From assembly GCA_964538565.1 (NCBI GenBank), contig CAZIGW010000319.1:1-24956 (forward strand): a stretch of DNA of 24,956 nt. The letters are read 5' to 3'. Position numbers and translations under genes: made by a program. Shown piece by piece: positions 7,530 to 15,670 of the stretch. Source of the DNA: CAYVBN01 sp964538565 (GTDB lineage Bacteria > Pseudomonadota > Alphaproteobacteria > Rhizobiales > Xanthobacteraceae). The notes beneath the pieces were generated by a model. It was given only the letters and a program-made list of their open reading frames with translations, was not told the origin of the DNA and made no database searches. Each line of letters begins with the position of its first letter. Position 1 is the first letter of the stretch.

Positions 7530-8798
7530 ATGAGCGAGAAGCCCGCAACCCGGCCATTCGCTCCGTTCGAATGGATGTTGTCGCTGCGCTATCTGCGGGC
7601 GCGGCGCAAGGAAGGATTCATCTCGATCATCGCCGGCTTTTCCTTCCTCGGCATCATGCTGGGCGTGGCGACCCTCATCATCGTGATGGCGGTGATGAAC
7701 GGCTTCCGCAAGGAGCTGCTCACCAAGATCCTCGGCCTCAATGGCCACCTGCTGGTGCAGCCGATCGATTCGCCGCTCACCGACTGGAGCCAGGTGGCCG
7801 ACCGCATCTCCGGGGCGGAAGGTGTGCGCCTTGCCGCGCCGATCGTCGAAGGCCAGGCGCTCGCCTCCTCGCCGTTCAACGCGAGCGGCGTGCTGGTGCG
7901 CGGCATCCGCGCCCGCGACCTCGACAAGCTCGCCTCGGTCTCGCAGAACATCAAGCAGGGCACGCTCGAGGGCTTCGACAACGGGCAGGGGATCGCCATC
8001 GGGCGGCGGCTCGCCGAGCAGCTCTCGGTGCGCGCCGGCGACAGCGTGACGCTCGTCTCGCCGCGCGGCGCGGTGACCCCGATGGGCGTCACCCCGCGCA
8101 TCAAGCCCTACAAGGTCGCCGCCGTGTTCGAGATCGGCATGTCGGAATACGACTCGTCGGTCGTGTTCATGCCGCTCGCCGAGGCGCAGACCTATTTCAA
8201 CCGCTCCGGCGACGTGACCGCCATCGAGGTCTACGTCGACAATCCCGACGCGGTCGACCGCTACAAGAAGATCGTCGCCGACGTCGCCGGCCGGCCGATC
8301 TTCATGATCGACTGGCGCCAGCGCAACGCCACGTTCTTCAACGCGCTGCAGGTCGAGCGCAACGTGATGTTCCTGATCCTCACCCTGATCGTGCTGGTCG
8401 CCGCCCTCAACATCGTGTCGGGCCTGATCATGCTGGTGAAGGACAAGGGGGCCGACATCGCCATCCTGCGCACCATGGGGGCGACGCAGGGCGCGATCAT
8501 GCGCGTCTTTCTGATCACCGGCGCCTCGATCGGCGTGGTCGGGACGCTCGTCGGCTTTATCGCCGGCACGATCGTCTGCCTCAACATCGAATCGATCCGT
8601 CAATTCCTGTCCTGGGTGACCAGCACCGAATTGTTCTCGCCCGAGCTCTATTTCCTCTCCAAGCTCCCCGCCGACATGGACGTGCGCGAGACGACCGCGG
8701 TCGTGCTGATGGCGCTTGTCCTGTCGCTGCTCGCGACCCTGTATCCCTCCTGGCGTGCCGCCCGCCTCGATCCAACCGAAGCGCTGCGGTACGAGTGA
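7530..8798 (+). CDS. lolC: Lipoprotein-releasing ABC transporter permease, LolC/LolE type
   Basis: This is an inner-membrane subunit of the LolCDE-type transporter that extracts mature lipoproteins and passes them to LolA. The 422-residue protein begins EWMLSLRYLRARRKEGFIS, the amphipathic start typical of the family. A first transmembrane helix (about 32-56) contains GIMLGVATLIIVMAVMNGF. A periplasmic domain of roughly 220 residues follows, then three C-terminal helices of the FtsX domain, including KDKGADIAILRTMGAT and a terminal PSWRAARLDPTEALRYE. A single permease gene of this kind is usual in alphaproteobacteria. The ATG at 7530 fits the family; upstream extension of the frame has no similarity. 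The gene is coupled to lolD. Confidence 0.93.
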   Translation: MSEKPATRPFAPFEWMLSLRYLRARRKEGFISIIAGFSFLGIMLGVATLIIVMAVMNGFRKELLTKILGLNGHLLVQPIDSPLTDWSQVADRISGAEGVRLAAPIVEGQALASSPFNASGVLVRGIRARDLDKLASVSQNIKQGTLEGFDNGQGIAIGRRLAEQLSVRAGDSVTLVSPRGAVTPMGVTPRIKPYKVAAVFEIGMSEYDSSVVFMPLAEAQTYFNRSGDVTAIEVYVDNPDAVDRYKKIVADVAGRPIFMIDWRQRNATFFNALQVERNVMFLILTLIVLVAALNIVSGLIMLVKDKGADIAILRTMGATQGAIMRVFLITGASIGVVGTLVGFIAGTIVCLNIESIRQFLSWVTSTELFSPELYFLSKLPADMDVRETTAVVLMALVLSLLATLYPSWRAARLDPTEALRYE

Positions 8799-8806
8799 CC
8801 CGCCCG

Positions 8807-9499
8807 ATGCTCGGCAACGACAACCCGCTCCTGTTCCTGCACGGAATCGAACGGCGTTATCGTCAGGGCGGGAACACGCTGGAAATTCTCAACGGTGCGG
8901 AGCTGGCGGTCTGGGCCGGGCAGTCGGTCGCGCTGATCGCCCCGTCGGGCGCCGGCAAGTCCACGCTCCTGCACATCGCCGGCCTGCTCGAGCATCCGGA
9001 CGCCGGCGAGGTCTATATCGGGGAGGCGGCGACGTCGGGCCTCTCCGACGTCGAGCGCACCCGCATCCGCCGCGCCGAGATCGGCTTCATCTACCAGTTT
9101 CATCATCTGCTGCCGGAATTTTCCGCGCTCGAGAACGTCATGCTGCCGCAGATGATCAGCGGCCTGTCGAAGAAGGAGGCGCGCGAACGGGCGAGCGAGC
9201 TTCTGAGCTATCTCGGGCTCAAGCCGCGCCTCTCGCACCGGCCTTCCGAGCTTTCCGGCGGCGAGCAGCAACGCGTCGCCATCGCCCGCGCGGTTGCCAA
9301 CGCGCCGCGCGTACTGCTCGCCGACGAGCCGACCGGAAACCTCGACCCGCGCACCTCCGAGCACGTCTTCTCGGCGCTGAGCCAGTTGGTGCGCGCCACC
9401 GGCCTCGCGGCCATCATCGCCACCCACAACATGGACATCGCCGCGCGCATGGACCGCCGCGTCACGCTGCGCGACGGCCGGGTGGTCGAACTGGGGTGA
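8807..9499 (+). CDS. lolD: Lipoprotein-releasing ABC transporter ATPase LolD
   Basis: This is the cytoplasmic ATPase that powers lipoprotein release with the LolC-type permease. Counting from the ATG at 8807, it has Walker A APSGAGKS at residues 45-52, the LolD-characteristic segment FIYQFHHLLPEFSALENV at 94-111, signature LSGGEQQR at 149-156, Walker B LLADE near 170-174 and the switch histidine in IATHNMD. The 230-residue length is normal. A GTG at 8795, in the same frame, overlaps the lolC stop (GTGA) and would add four residues; neither start has a clear ribosome-binding site, so translational coupling is likely. Confidence 0.94.
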   Translation: MLGNDNPLLFLHGIERRYRQGGNTLEILNGAELAVWAGQSVALIAPSGAGKSTLLHIAGLLEHPDAGEVYIGEAATSGLSDVERTRIRRAEIGFIYQFHHLLPEFSALENVMLPQMISGLSKKEARERASELLSYLGLKPRLSHRPSELSGGEQQRVAIARAVANAPRVLLADEPTGNLDPRTSEHVFSALSQLVRATGLAAIIATHNMDIAARMDRRVTLRDGRVVELG

Positions 9500-9597
9500 G
9501 GCAAGCCGATCGAACCGAATGGTCGATCTGGCATTTCCGTACGGCAGGCAATATTTCATTTCCAGCGGCGGGGGGCGAGCCGCCTCGTGTCGTTTGC

Positions 9598-11466
9598 ATG
9601 GAACCGGAAGCCCGCAGGCGCCTGATCGTGATCTGGTACATCGCCGCGGCGTTTGCCGGGGTGCTCGCCTTCCAGTATTTTTTCAGCAGCTACACGCAAA
9701 TTGAGACAATACCTTACAGCCAGTTCGAACAGCTCCTGGGCGAGGGCAAGATCGCCAAGGTGACGGTCGGATCGAACTTCATCCAGGGGACGCTCAATTC
9801 TCCGCTGCCAGACGGCAAACGCGAGTTCTACACGGTGCGGGTCGATCCCGATCTTGCGGCCAAGCTCACGGCCCAGAAGGTCGTGGTCACGGGCTCCGCG
9901 TCGAGCGGTGCTCTCGAGGCGGTCCTCTCCTGGGTGATCCCGGTCGTCCTCTTCTATGTCGTCTGGATGCTGGTCTTCCGCCGGCTCGCCGCCCGCCAGG
10001 GCTTCGGCGGGCTGATGTCGGTCGGAAAATCGCGGGCGAAGATCTACGTCGAGACCGACACCAAGGTGACGTTCAAGGACGTCGCCGGCGCCGACGAGGC
10101 GAAATTCGAGCTCGAGGAGGTCGTGCGCTTCCTGCGCGATTCGAAGGCCTACGGCCGGCTCGGGGCCCGCGTGCCGAAGGGCATCTTGCTGGTCGGGCCG
10201 CCCGGGACCGGCAAGACGCTGCTGGCGCGCGCGGTGGCCGGCGAAGCCGGGGTGCCGTTCTTCTCGATCTCCGGATCGGAGTTCGTCGAAATGTTCGTCG
10301 GGGTCGGCGCCGCGCGCGTGCGCGATCTCTTCGAGCAGGCGCGCAAGGCCGCGCCCTGCATCATCTTCATCGACGAGCTCGACGCCCTCGGCCGCAGCCG
10401 CGCGACCGGTGCCTTCGGCGGTCTCGACGAGAAGGAGCAGACGCTCAACCAGCTTCTCGCCGAACTCGACGGCTTCGACCCCAGCATCGGCGTCATCCTG
10501 CTGGCGGCGACCAACCGCCCCGAAATCCTCGATCCGGCGCTGCTGCGTGCGGGACGCTTCGACCGGCAGGTGCTCGTCGATCGGCCGGACCGCAAGGGCC
10601 GGCTCGAGATCCTCAAGGTTCACGTTCGCAAGATCCGGCTCGCGCCCGGCGTCGACCTCGAGGCGATCGCCAGCCTGACCACCGGCTTCACCGGCGCCGA
10701 CCTCGCCAACCTGGTGAACGAGGCGGCGATCGTCGCCACTCGGCGCAGCGCCAGCGCGGTCACGATCAACGACTTCACCGAGGCGATCGAGCGCGCCGTC
10801 GCCGGCATCGAGAAGAAGAGCCGCGTGCTGAGCCCGGACGAGCGCCGCCGCGTCGCCTACCACGAGATGGGGCATGCGCTCGTCGCGTCGAGCCTTCCGG
10901 GCGTCGACCCGGTGCAGAAGGTGTCGATCATCCCGCGCGGCGTGGGCGCGCTCGGCTACACGATCCAGCGCCCGACCGAAGACCGGTTCCTGCTCGCGGA
11001 GAGCGACCTGAAGAACCGCATCGCCGTGCTGATGGGCGGCCGGGCGGCGGAAGACCTGGTCTTCGGCGGCAACGTCTCGACCGGGGCCGCCGACGATCTC
11101 CAGCGCGCGACCGAAATCGCGCTCGAAATGGTCACGCGGTACGGCATGGCGGCCAAGGTCGGGCAGCGAACCTACGTGCCGCCGCAGCGCTCGTTCCTGC
11201 CCGGATTTCAGTCGCAGGGCGTTCAGGCGGCCGAGAGCACCGAGCGCGAGATCGACGTCGCCGTCCGCGACATCGTGGCGGAGGCGCTCGGTCGCGCCAG
11301 CGACATCCTGCGCACGCGCAGGGGCCACCTCGACAAGGGCGTCGAACTGCTGCTGGAGCACGAGACGCTCACCGCCGAGGATTTCCCGCCGATCCGCACC
11401 GCGGTCGCCCCGGTCGAGGGGCCGGCGATCCCGCCTCCGGCGGAATCGAGCGAGGCGCGCGCCTGA
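9598..11466 (+). CDS. ftsH: FtsH-family ATP-dependent membrane zinc protease
   Basis: This is an inner-membrane AAA+ protease of the FtsH/Yme1 family that unfolds and degrades membrane and unstable cytosolic proteins as a hexamer. It is 622 residues long. A transmembrane helix lies near residues 10-29, a periplasmic domain from about 30 to 108, and a second helix near 109-128. Walker A GPPGTGKT is at 200-207, Walker B IIFIDE at 255-260, and the second region of homology (ATNRPEILDPALLRAGRFDR) at 304-323. The zinc motif HEMGH is at 422-426, where canonical FtsH has HEAGH; D500 is the probable third ligand. These and other differences (IDELDALGRSR, GGLDEKEQ) suggest a paralogue rather than the housekeeping copy. 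It lies 98 bases after lolD. Confidence 0.9.
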   Translation: MEPEARRRLIVIWYIAAAFAGVLAFQYFFSSYTQIETIPYSQFEQLLGEGKIAKVTVGSNFIQGTLNSPLPDGKREFYTVRVDPDLAAKLTAQKVVVTGSASSGALEAVLSWVIPVVLFYVVWMLVFRRLAARQGFGGLMSVGKSRAKIYVETDTKVTFKDVAGADEAKFELEEVVRFLRDSKAYGRLGARVPKGILLVGPPGTGKTLLARAVAGEAGVPFFSISGSEFVEMFVGVGAARVRDLFEQARKAAPCIIFIDELDALGRSRATGAFGGLDEKEQTLNQLLAELDGFDPSIGVILLAATNRPEILDPALLRAGRFDRQVLVDRPDRKGRLEILKVHVRKIRLAPGVDLEAIASLTTGFTGADLANLVNEAAIVATRRSASAVTINDFTEAIERAVAGIEKKSRVLSPDERRRVAYHEMGHALVASSLPGVDPVQKVSIIPRGVGALGYTIQRPTEDRFLLAESDLKNRIAVLMGGRAAEDLVFGGNVSTGAADDLQRATEIALEMVTRYGMAAKVGQRTYVPPQRSFLPGFQSQGVQAAESTEREIDVAVRDIVAEALGRASDILRTRRGHLDKGVELLLEHETLTAEDFPPIRTAVAPVEGPAIPPPAESSEARA

Positions 11467-11501
11467 TCGCGCCGTACACGGGGTCCAGGTGGTCGAGGTG
11501 G

Positions 11502-11849
11502 TCAGAATCCGGTGGGCAACGGTTGCCGGTCCGACTGCTGCCTCAGGCGGACGACCTGCTTGACGCCATCGACGTCGACGATTTCCAGGCTCGTCAGCGA
11601 GCCCGCGTGGGTTTCGAGATGGATGTCGCGCGGCTTGCGGATCAGATGGTCGAGGCCCTCGAGGTTCACCTCCACGAGGTCGTCCTTGCGATCGTAGGTG
11701 ACGCCGTGCAGCGGCAGCCAGTCCGCCTCGACCTGATGTCCGAGCGCCAGCGACGCGACTTCGATTTCCGCCTGCGTGTCTTCGAGAGTCTTCGAAAGAT
11801 CGTCGAAAAATGCGGGCCATTGCGCCTTGTCGAGCCTGCGCGTCGTCAT
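11502..11849 (-). CDS. DUF5335 family protein
   Basis: This encodes a 115-residue soluble protein of unknown function. Features resembling DUF5335 are an N-terminal amphipathic helix region (AQWPAFFDDLSKTLEDTQ), a central segment WLPLHGVTYDRKDDLVEV, and a short C-terminal strand region LEIVDVDGVKQVVRLR. The ATG at 11849 was chosen because it is preceded by a very strong ribosome-binding site (AAGGAGGAGGCG), whereas the open frame extends 41 codons further without one. It converges with the FtsH gene, with 35 bases between the stops. No signal peptide or membrane segment is seen. Confidence 0.8.
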   Translation of the reverse strand: MTTRRLDKAQWPAFFDDLSKTLEDTQAEIEVASLALGHQVEADWLPLHGVTYDRKDDLVEVNLEGLDHLIRKPRDIHLETHAGSLTSLEIVDVDGVKQVVRLRQQSDRQPLPTGF

Positions 11850-12015
11850 CGCCTCCTCCTTACGGCAAAGCCACCTCGATGGAAGCAACATCGTCGACCC
11901 GCCCCGGGTTGCATCATTGATGTTTGTCAACGCCGCGGTCATGGCCGCGGGCGGCCGGGCCGAAAGAACCACTTCGCCGCCGGCACAGCCAGGGTGTGCG
12001 TCCGCCGAGTCGACG

Positions 12016-13980
12016 CTAGCCGCGCGGCGGCCGGCGGCGCTCGTGGAACCACGGGCGGTATTCGGACATCTTGGCGCGCTGCGCCTGCGGCGCGTGACGC
12101 CTGCAGGTCGAGGCCTCCTGGCTGCCGGGCGGCGCGCCCCACCGCAGCTCGACGCAGTCGTTGAGGTTGTAGGCCATTTCCAGTTCCGGGAGGCGGTCGA
12201 GCACGTCCTTGAGCGAGAGCGTCCAGGACGAGCCGTCGCTGCGCAGATAGGAGAACCTGCGCGCCGCGAGCTCGGCGGCGAGCGTGCGCTCGAGCTCCGC
12301 CTTCACGTCGGCGACGCTCTTGCCCGGCGGCATGGCGAAGCGCTCGGGGCGCCGCGCCACGCGGTCGGGAAAGTTGCGCACGACGTCGATCGCGATCAGC
12401 AGGCGCAGGTCGCGCGAGGGTGTGGCGAAATCCTCCCAGGCGCCGGTCGTCTCGAAGATCGCGGCGCCATCCGGCATCGGCGCGTCGCCGCGACCGGAGT
12501 TGAGATATCTGCGGCCGTTCTCGACCGACGTGACGCGCGCCTTCACCTGCTCCTCGAGCGCGGTGATCGCCTCCTTCATGGCGCGCATGGGATCGAGCGG
12601 CGCCGGCGACATCACGTCGTCCATGCGGTCGTAGAAGTCCTCGACGCCGAGGTGCGCCTGGTCGAGCGAGAAGTCTCCGTAATCCGGGTCCTTGGCGATT
12701 TCGGCGTTGGTCAGCCGGTGCAGCCCGCCGTTGCGGTCGGGCACGATCGGCCGGAAGCGCTTGAAACCCGGCCCGCCGAGCGCGGGATCCTGCGCGAACA
12801 GGAAATTGCCGCGCCAGAACCGCTTGCGCGCGACGGTGCCGTCAGGCTGCGCGTCGACCGCGAGAAGCACGCCGGCCGCGCTGTCGGTCTGCGGCACGCG
12901 CTTCACCAGCACGAGGATGTGCCCATAGGGGTCGGCATAGACGGTGCCGGGACGCAGTTCGTCCTGGGTCAGCGGAACCGGATAGTAATCGGTGTTGTTG
13001 TCGGCGTCGGCGGTCCGCCCGGTGCCCGAATGCACCGCGTCTGCGACGGTGCGGCTGACGTAATAGCCGAACGCGGCGGCGGTCCCGAGGCGCGGCTTCG
13101 GCTTGGTCGGGGCCGGCGGCTTGGCGGCCGGCACGCCGAGCATCGCCGGCAGCGGCGCACCCGCGGCGGGCGTCGCGGAGACCGGCGTGGCGGCGACATT
13201 CTGCTCCGGCGGTGCCGGCGGCGGCTCGGGATTGAGGATGTTCCACCAGGCGAAGCATTTCGGCGGTTCGCCGCCGCTGCCGCGCGTGCACTTCGAATAG
13301 CCGAACGGCAATCCCATCTTGAAGGCGAAATAGGCGCGCAGGAAGTAGGGGAGGTCGGCGCAGTCCGGCCGGTAGATCAGGCCAATCGCATCTTCGCGCA
13401 GCCCGAGATGATTGAACAGCATGTTGCGCGAGCGGTCGCGCAGCACCTCGTGCAGCGCCTTCCACGAAAGCTCCTGGTCGAGCGGCGCGTCGAACAGCTT
13501 CTCGATCCAGGCGGAATAGAGGTTCTCGGTCTCACGGTTCCAGTTGTTGCGCAGCGGCCAGAGGCCGACGGTTGCATGCGGCGGCGCGGCCGGGCGTTCG
13601 CCCACCGCGATCTCGCGCGTCGTCGCGCAGTCGGAGGTCGCGCCGTTGCGCGCGAGCTGCGCGTGCCACTTTCCCACGGCCGGGGAGGCGACCTCCGCGT
13701 ACCAGAAATAAGGCGGCCCGCCGTTGCGCTCGCTCGACCGCGCGGCGACCTTGCCGTTCGGCCCGATCAGGGAAAGCTCGCCCTCGATCGGCTTTTCCGT
13801 GACGAACAGGACGCGCAGCGGCGCGCCCTTCCACGGCGAGAGCGGCGAGGGCAGGACGGCGACGCCGGACGCCTGGTCGCAACTCTTTGCCGCGCCCTGG
13901 GCGCGCGCGTCTGGAGAGAAAATTGAGCCGGCGACCAGAAATGCGGCGGTCGCAGCCGCGCAATACGGACGTGTCGACAT
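12016..13980 (-). CDS. Large secreted protein with possible papain-like Cys/His core
   Basis: This is an exported 654-residue protein of unknown function. Residues 1-27 form a signal peptide ending ARA. A beta-rich N-terminal domain (about 50-130) is followed by a helical part. RPDCADLPYFLRAYFAFKMG (C207) and PGTVYADPYGHILVLVKR (H354) resemble the Cys and His blocks of NlpC/P60, CHAP or transglutaminase-like folds. A Pro/Ala-rich linker at 251-296 separates them, and a long charged C-terminal region carries further cysteines. The papain-like reading is inference from pattern, not a recognised family. The start is the ATG followed by a clean signal peptide, with GGGGGA upstream. It appears to be a single-gene unit. 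Confidence 0.8.
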   Translation of the reverse strand: MSTRPYCAAATAAFLVAGSIFSPDARAQGAAKSCDQASGVAVLPSPLSPWKGAPLRVLFVTEKPIEGELSLIGPNGKVAARSSERNGGPPYFWYAEVASPAVGKWHAQLARNGATSDCATTREIAVGERPAAPPHATVGLWPLRNNWNRETENLYSAWIEKLFDAPLDQELSWKALHEVLRDRSRNMLFNHLGLREDAIGLIYRPDCADLPYFLRAYFAFKMGLPFGYSKCTRGSGGEPPKCFAWWNILNPEPPPAPPEQNVAATPVSATPAAGAPLPAMLGVPAAKPPAPTKPKPRLGTAAAFGYYVSRTVADAVHSGTGRTADADNNTDYYPVPLTQDELRPGTVYADPYGHILVLVKRVPQTDSAAGVLLAVDAQPDGTVARKRFWRGNFLFAQDPALGGPGFKRFRPIVPDRNGGLHRLTNAEIAKDPDYGDFSLDQAHLGVEDFYDRMDDVMSPAPLDPMRAMKEAITALEEQVKARVTSVENGRRYLNSGRGDAPMPDGAAIFETTGAWEDFATPSRDLRLLIAIDVVRNFPDRVARRPERFAMPPGKSVADVKAELERTLAAELAARRFSYLRSDGSSWTLSLKDVLDRLPELEMAYNLNDCVELRWGAPPGSQEASTCRRHAPQAQRAKMSEYRPWFHERRRPPRG

Positions 13981-14378
13981 TGAGTCCCCCGTCCCGTGAC
14001 CCACTTAAAGTATTGCGGCAAGACGAAGCGGAAGCAATCGAAAAGCCGGCCGCGCGCCCTGTCTGCGGTAATATTGGACGCCCGGCGCGGTCGATGACGC
14101 AGCAAACAGGAGGGTCAAGGCCACGCCGGCGCCGGGTTGGGTGGCCGCCGCATTGGCCGGCGTGCGCGCGACAAGGCGCTCAGCACATTCCCATCATCAT
14201 GATGTCGGGAGACGACAGCGCGAATGCTGGCACCGCCGTGACGCAGCCAGGGGTATCGAGATTTCTGGTCAAACCGTTCTCGGCAGGAACGTTGGAGATT
14301 GCCGTCGCGAGGGCGCTCGGAAGGCCGTCGCTATGGAGCCGTTGAGGACCGTTGCGAACGCGTGCCGCAGCCGCCTCC
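13981..14378. other. Non-coding stretch with gene remnant
   Basis: The left part lies upstream of the secreted-protein gene and should contain its promoter, but no convincing hexamer pair was seen. The right part is the receiver-domain remnant (14172-14345). The rest has no supported gene. Confidence 0.5.
14172..14345 (+). pseudogene. Remnant of a response-regulator receiver domain
   Basis: The frame encodes the second half of a receiver domain: HIPIIMMSGDD corresponds to beta-4 with the conserved Ser/Thr, and GVSRFLVKPFSAGTLEIAVA to beta-5 with the invariant lysine and the following helix, ending at a TGA. The first half, with the acidic pocket and phosphorylated aspartate, is absent; upstream translation is arginine- and proline-rich and unlike the family. 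A short receiver-like piece (AALAGVRATR) sits in another frame just upstream, which suggests a frameshift in a decaying gene. No start with a ribosome-binding site leads into it. Confidence 0.6.
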
Positions 14379-14519
14379 TCACACCGGCCGCTCGCCCTTG
14401 ATGGTCACGCGCGTGCCTGTGCGCGTGTGCGGCCAGCAATCCCACATGGCGCGGTGCTGCGCGCAGCGATTGCCCCGGAAGGCGATCGCGTTCCCGGTCC
14501 AGCGGAAGCGGCACTGGGC
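14379..14519 (-). pseudogene. C-terminal fragment of a TauD/TfdA-family dioxygenase
   Basis: This frame, which is separate from the SDR, encodes 46 residues and a stop. NRCAQHRAMWDCWPH corresponds to the region with the last iron-binding histidine of TauD/TfdA Fe(II)/2-oxoglutarate dioxygenases, and TRVTIKGERPV is their characteristic C terminus with the 2-oxoglutarate-binding arginine. The remaining ~230 N-terminal residues are missing: homology stops a few bases beyond the stop codon of the dehydrogenase gene. It is therefore a 5'-deleted remnant, probably of a former member of the same operon. I see no start that would allow separate expression. Confidence 0.7.
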
Positions 14520-14521
14520 CG

Positions 14522-15349
14522 CTACGACTGCCCGCCCGAGCAATTGATCACCTGCCCGGTGATGAAGCTCGCGTCGTCCGAGGCGAGGAACGCGATCGCC
14601 GCCGCCTGTTCCTCGGGCAGGCCGCGCCGTCGCAAGGCCTGCTGGCTGCGGATGTCCTCGGCCATCTCGCGGCGGTACGCGTCCGCCCCGTCGACGTCAT
14701 CGGCCATCACACCCGGCTTGATTGCGAGCCGGGGTGTCACGCGGTCGGAGATCTCGGTGCCGCCCGGCGCCATCGTATTCACGCGGATCCCGTAGCGGCC
14801 GTATTCCATCGCCAGCACCTTGGTGAGGGCGAGAATGCCGCCCTTGCTGGTGGCGTAGGGGAGGCGATAGAGCCCGCGCGTCGACTGCGAGCTGACGTTC
14901 ACGATCGAGCCCGCCTTCTGCTCCATCATGATCGGCAGCGCGGCGAGGCAGCACCACAGCGTCGGATGCAGCGAGCGCTCAAGCTCGAGCTTCACTTCCT
15001 CCTCGGTGTAGAGGTGGAACGGCTTGATCCAGATGGTGCCGCCGACGTTGTTGACCAGCACGTCGATGCGCTCGTAGGCAGCGCGCGCCTCGGCCATCAG
15101 GGTCTGCGCGCCCGCGAAGGTCGCAAGATCGACCACGACTGTCTTTGCTTCGACGCCGTGCCGGCGCAGCTCGTCCGCGGCATCGCCTGCGCTCTCCGCG
15201 ATCCGGTCGGCGACGACGACGATGCCGCCTTCCTGTCCGAGCCGGCGCGCCGTTGCGCGGCCGATGCCCTGGCCGGCGCCGGTGACGACGCAGACCTTGC
15301 CCTTGAGCCGGCGCGCGCCGGCGGCACGAGGGTCGAGTTCATCGTTCAT
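14522..15349 (-). CDS. Short-chain dehydrogenase, BenD-like
   Basis: This is a 275-residue NAD(P)-dependent classical SDR. The cofactor motif TGAGQGIG is at residues 23-30, NNVGG at 100-104, and the catalytic S153, Y165 and K169 are in NVSS and YATSK. The stretch RGLYRLPYATSKGG and the later VNTMAPGGTE resemble BenD-type dihydroxycyclohexadiene-carboxylate dehydrogenases, which oxidise cis-dihydrodiols made by Rieske dioxygenases to catechol products. The upstream Rieske gene supports that role, but a generic SDR function is possible. The ATG at 15349 has a GAGGA ribosome-binding site. It is separated from the Rieske gene by 321 bases containing a palindromic repeat. Confidence 0.85.
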   Translation of the reverse strand: MNDELDPRAAGARRLKGKVCVVTGAGQGIGRATARRLGQEGGIVVVADRIAESAGDAADELRRHGVEAKTVVVDLATFAGAQTLMAEARAAYERIDVLVNNVGGTIWIKPFHLYTEEEVKLELERSLHPTLWCCLAALPIMMEQKAGSIVNVSSQSTRGLYRLPYATSKGGILALTKVLAMEYGRYGIRVNTMAPGGTEISDRVTPRLAIKPGVMADDVDGADAYRREMAEDIRSQQALRRRGLPEEQAAAIAFLASDDASFITGQVINCSGGQS

Positions 15350-15670
15350 TTCATTTCCTCACTGGCTCGTGCCGGCGCTCCTCTCGCCGACACGTATCCC
15401 GGATTCCCTGACTCGTGTTCCGGCCCCCCCGGCCCGGGTCCCGGAATTTCCGACTCGCGTCCCGGACGCAGCGCGGCGCGAAGTGCCGCGCTGCAGATCC
15501 GGGATCCATGCGTGTCCGGCGGCCGTCTGGACGCCGGGTCGCGTCGCGCCATTGCGTGCTGCGCCGCGCCCGGGGAACGCATGAGAAGCGGCAGAACGCA
15601 GCAGAGATTGCGGGCGATGCCCGGCCTTGGCTTCCGGCGCAGGCGCTCCCATACCGCACGATCGGCCGGC
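15350..15670. other. Repeat-bearing gap inside the catabolic operon
   Basis: No gene is supported here. The gap contains a degenerate direct repeat (15398-15423 and 15440-15465) and a long palindrome (15459-15505), with further GC-rich sequence of similar texture up to about 15630 that may be another copy of the same repeat family. Confidence 0.5.
15398..15505. repeat. GC-rich palindromic intergenic repeat with a 26-bp direct repeat
   Basis: Two 26-base segments, 15398-15423 and 15440-15465, match at 20 of 26 positions with a period of 42. The second runs into an 18-bp imperfect hairpin: GTCCCGGA (15459-15466) pairs with TCCGGGAT (15498-15505), and GCAGCGCGGC (15468-15477) pairs perfectly with GCCGCGCTGC (15485-15494) around a 7-base loop. 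There is no T-tract, so it is not an ordinary intrinsic terminator. Similar CCGGGA-rich palindromes are scattered through Bradyrhizobium-type genomes; that relation is from memory and unverified. Confidence 0.7.

Noticed and set aside
8716..9597. Upstream extension of the FtsH frame to give a 916-residue protein
   Set aside because: The added part is an out-of-frame translation of lolC and lolD; the FtsH N terminus starts cleanly at the ATG at 9598.
11925..11930. Perfect TTGACA (minus strand) upstream of the DUF5335 gene
   Set aside because: No -10 hexamer lies 15-19 bp downstream; the bases there are GC-only, so I did not call a promoter.
11776..13926. 716-codon plus-strand frame opposite the secreted protein
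   Set aside because: Shadow frame; the minus strand has a signal peptide, ribosome-binding site and structured domains.
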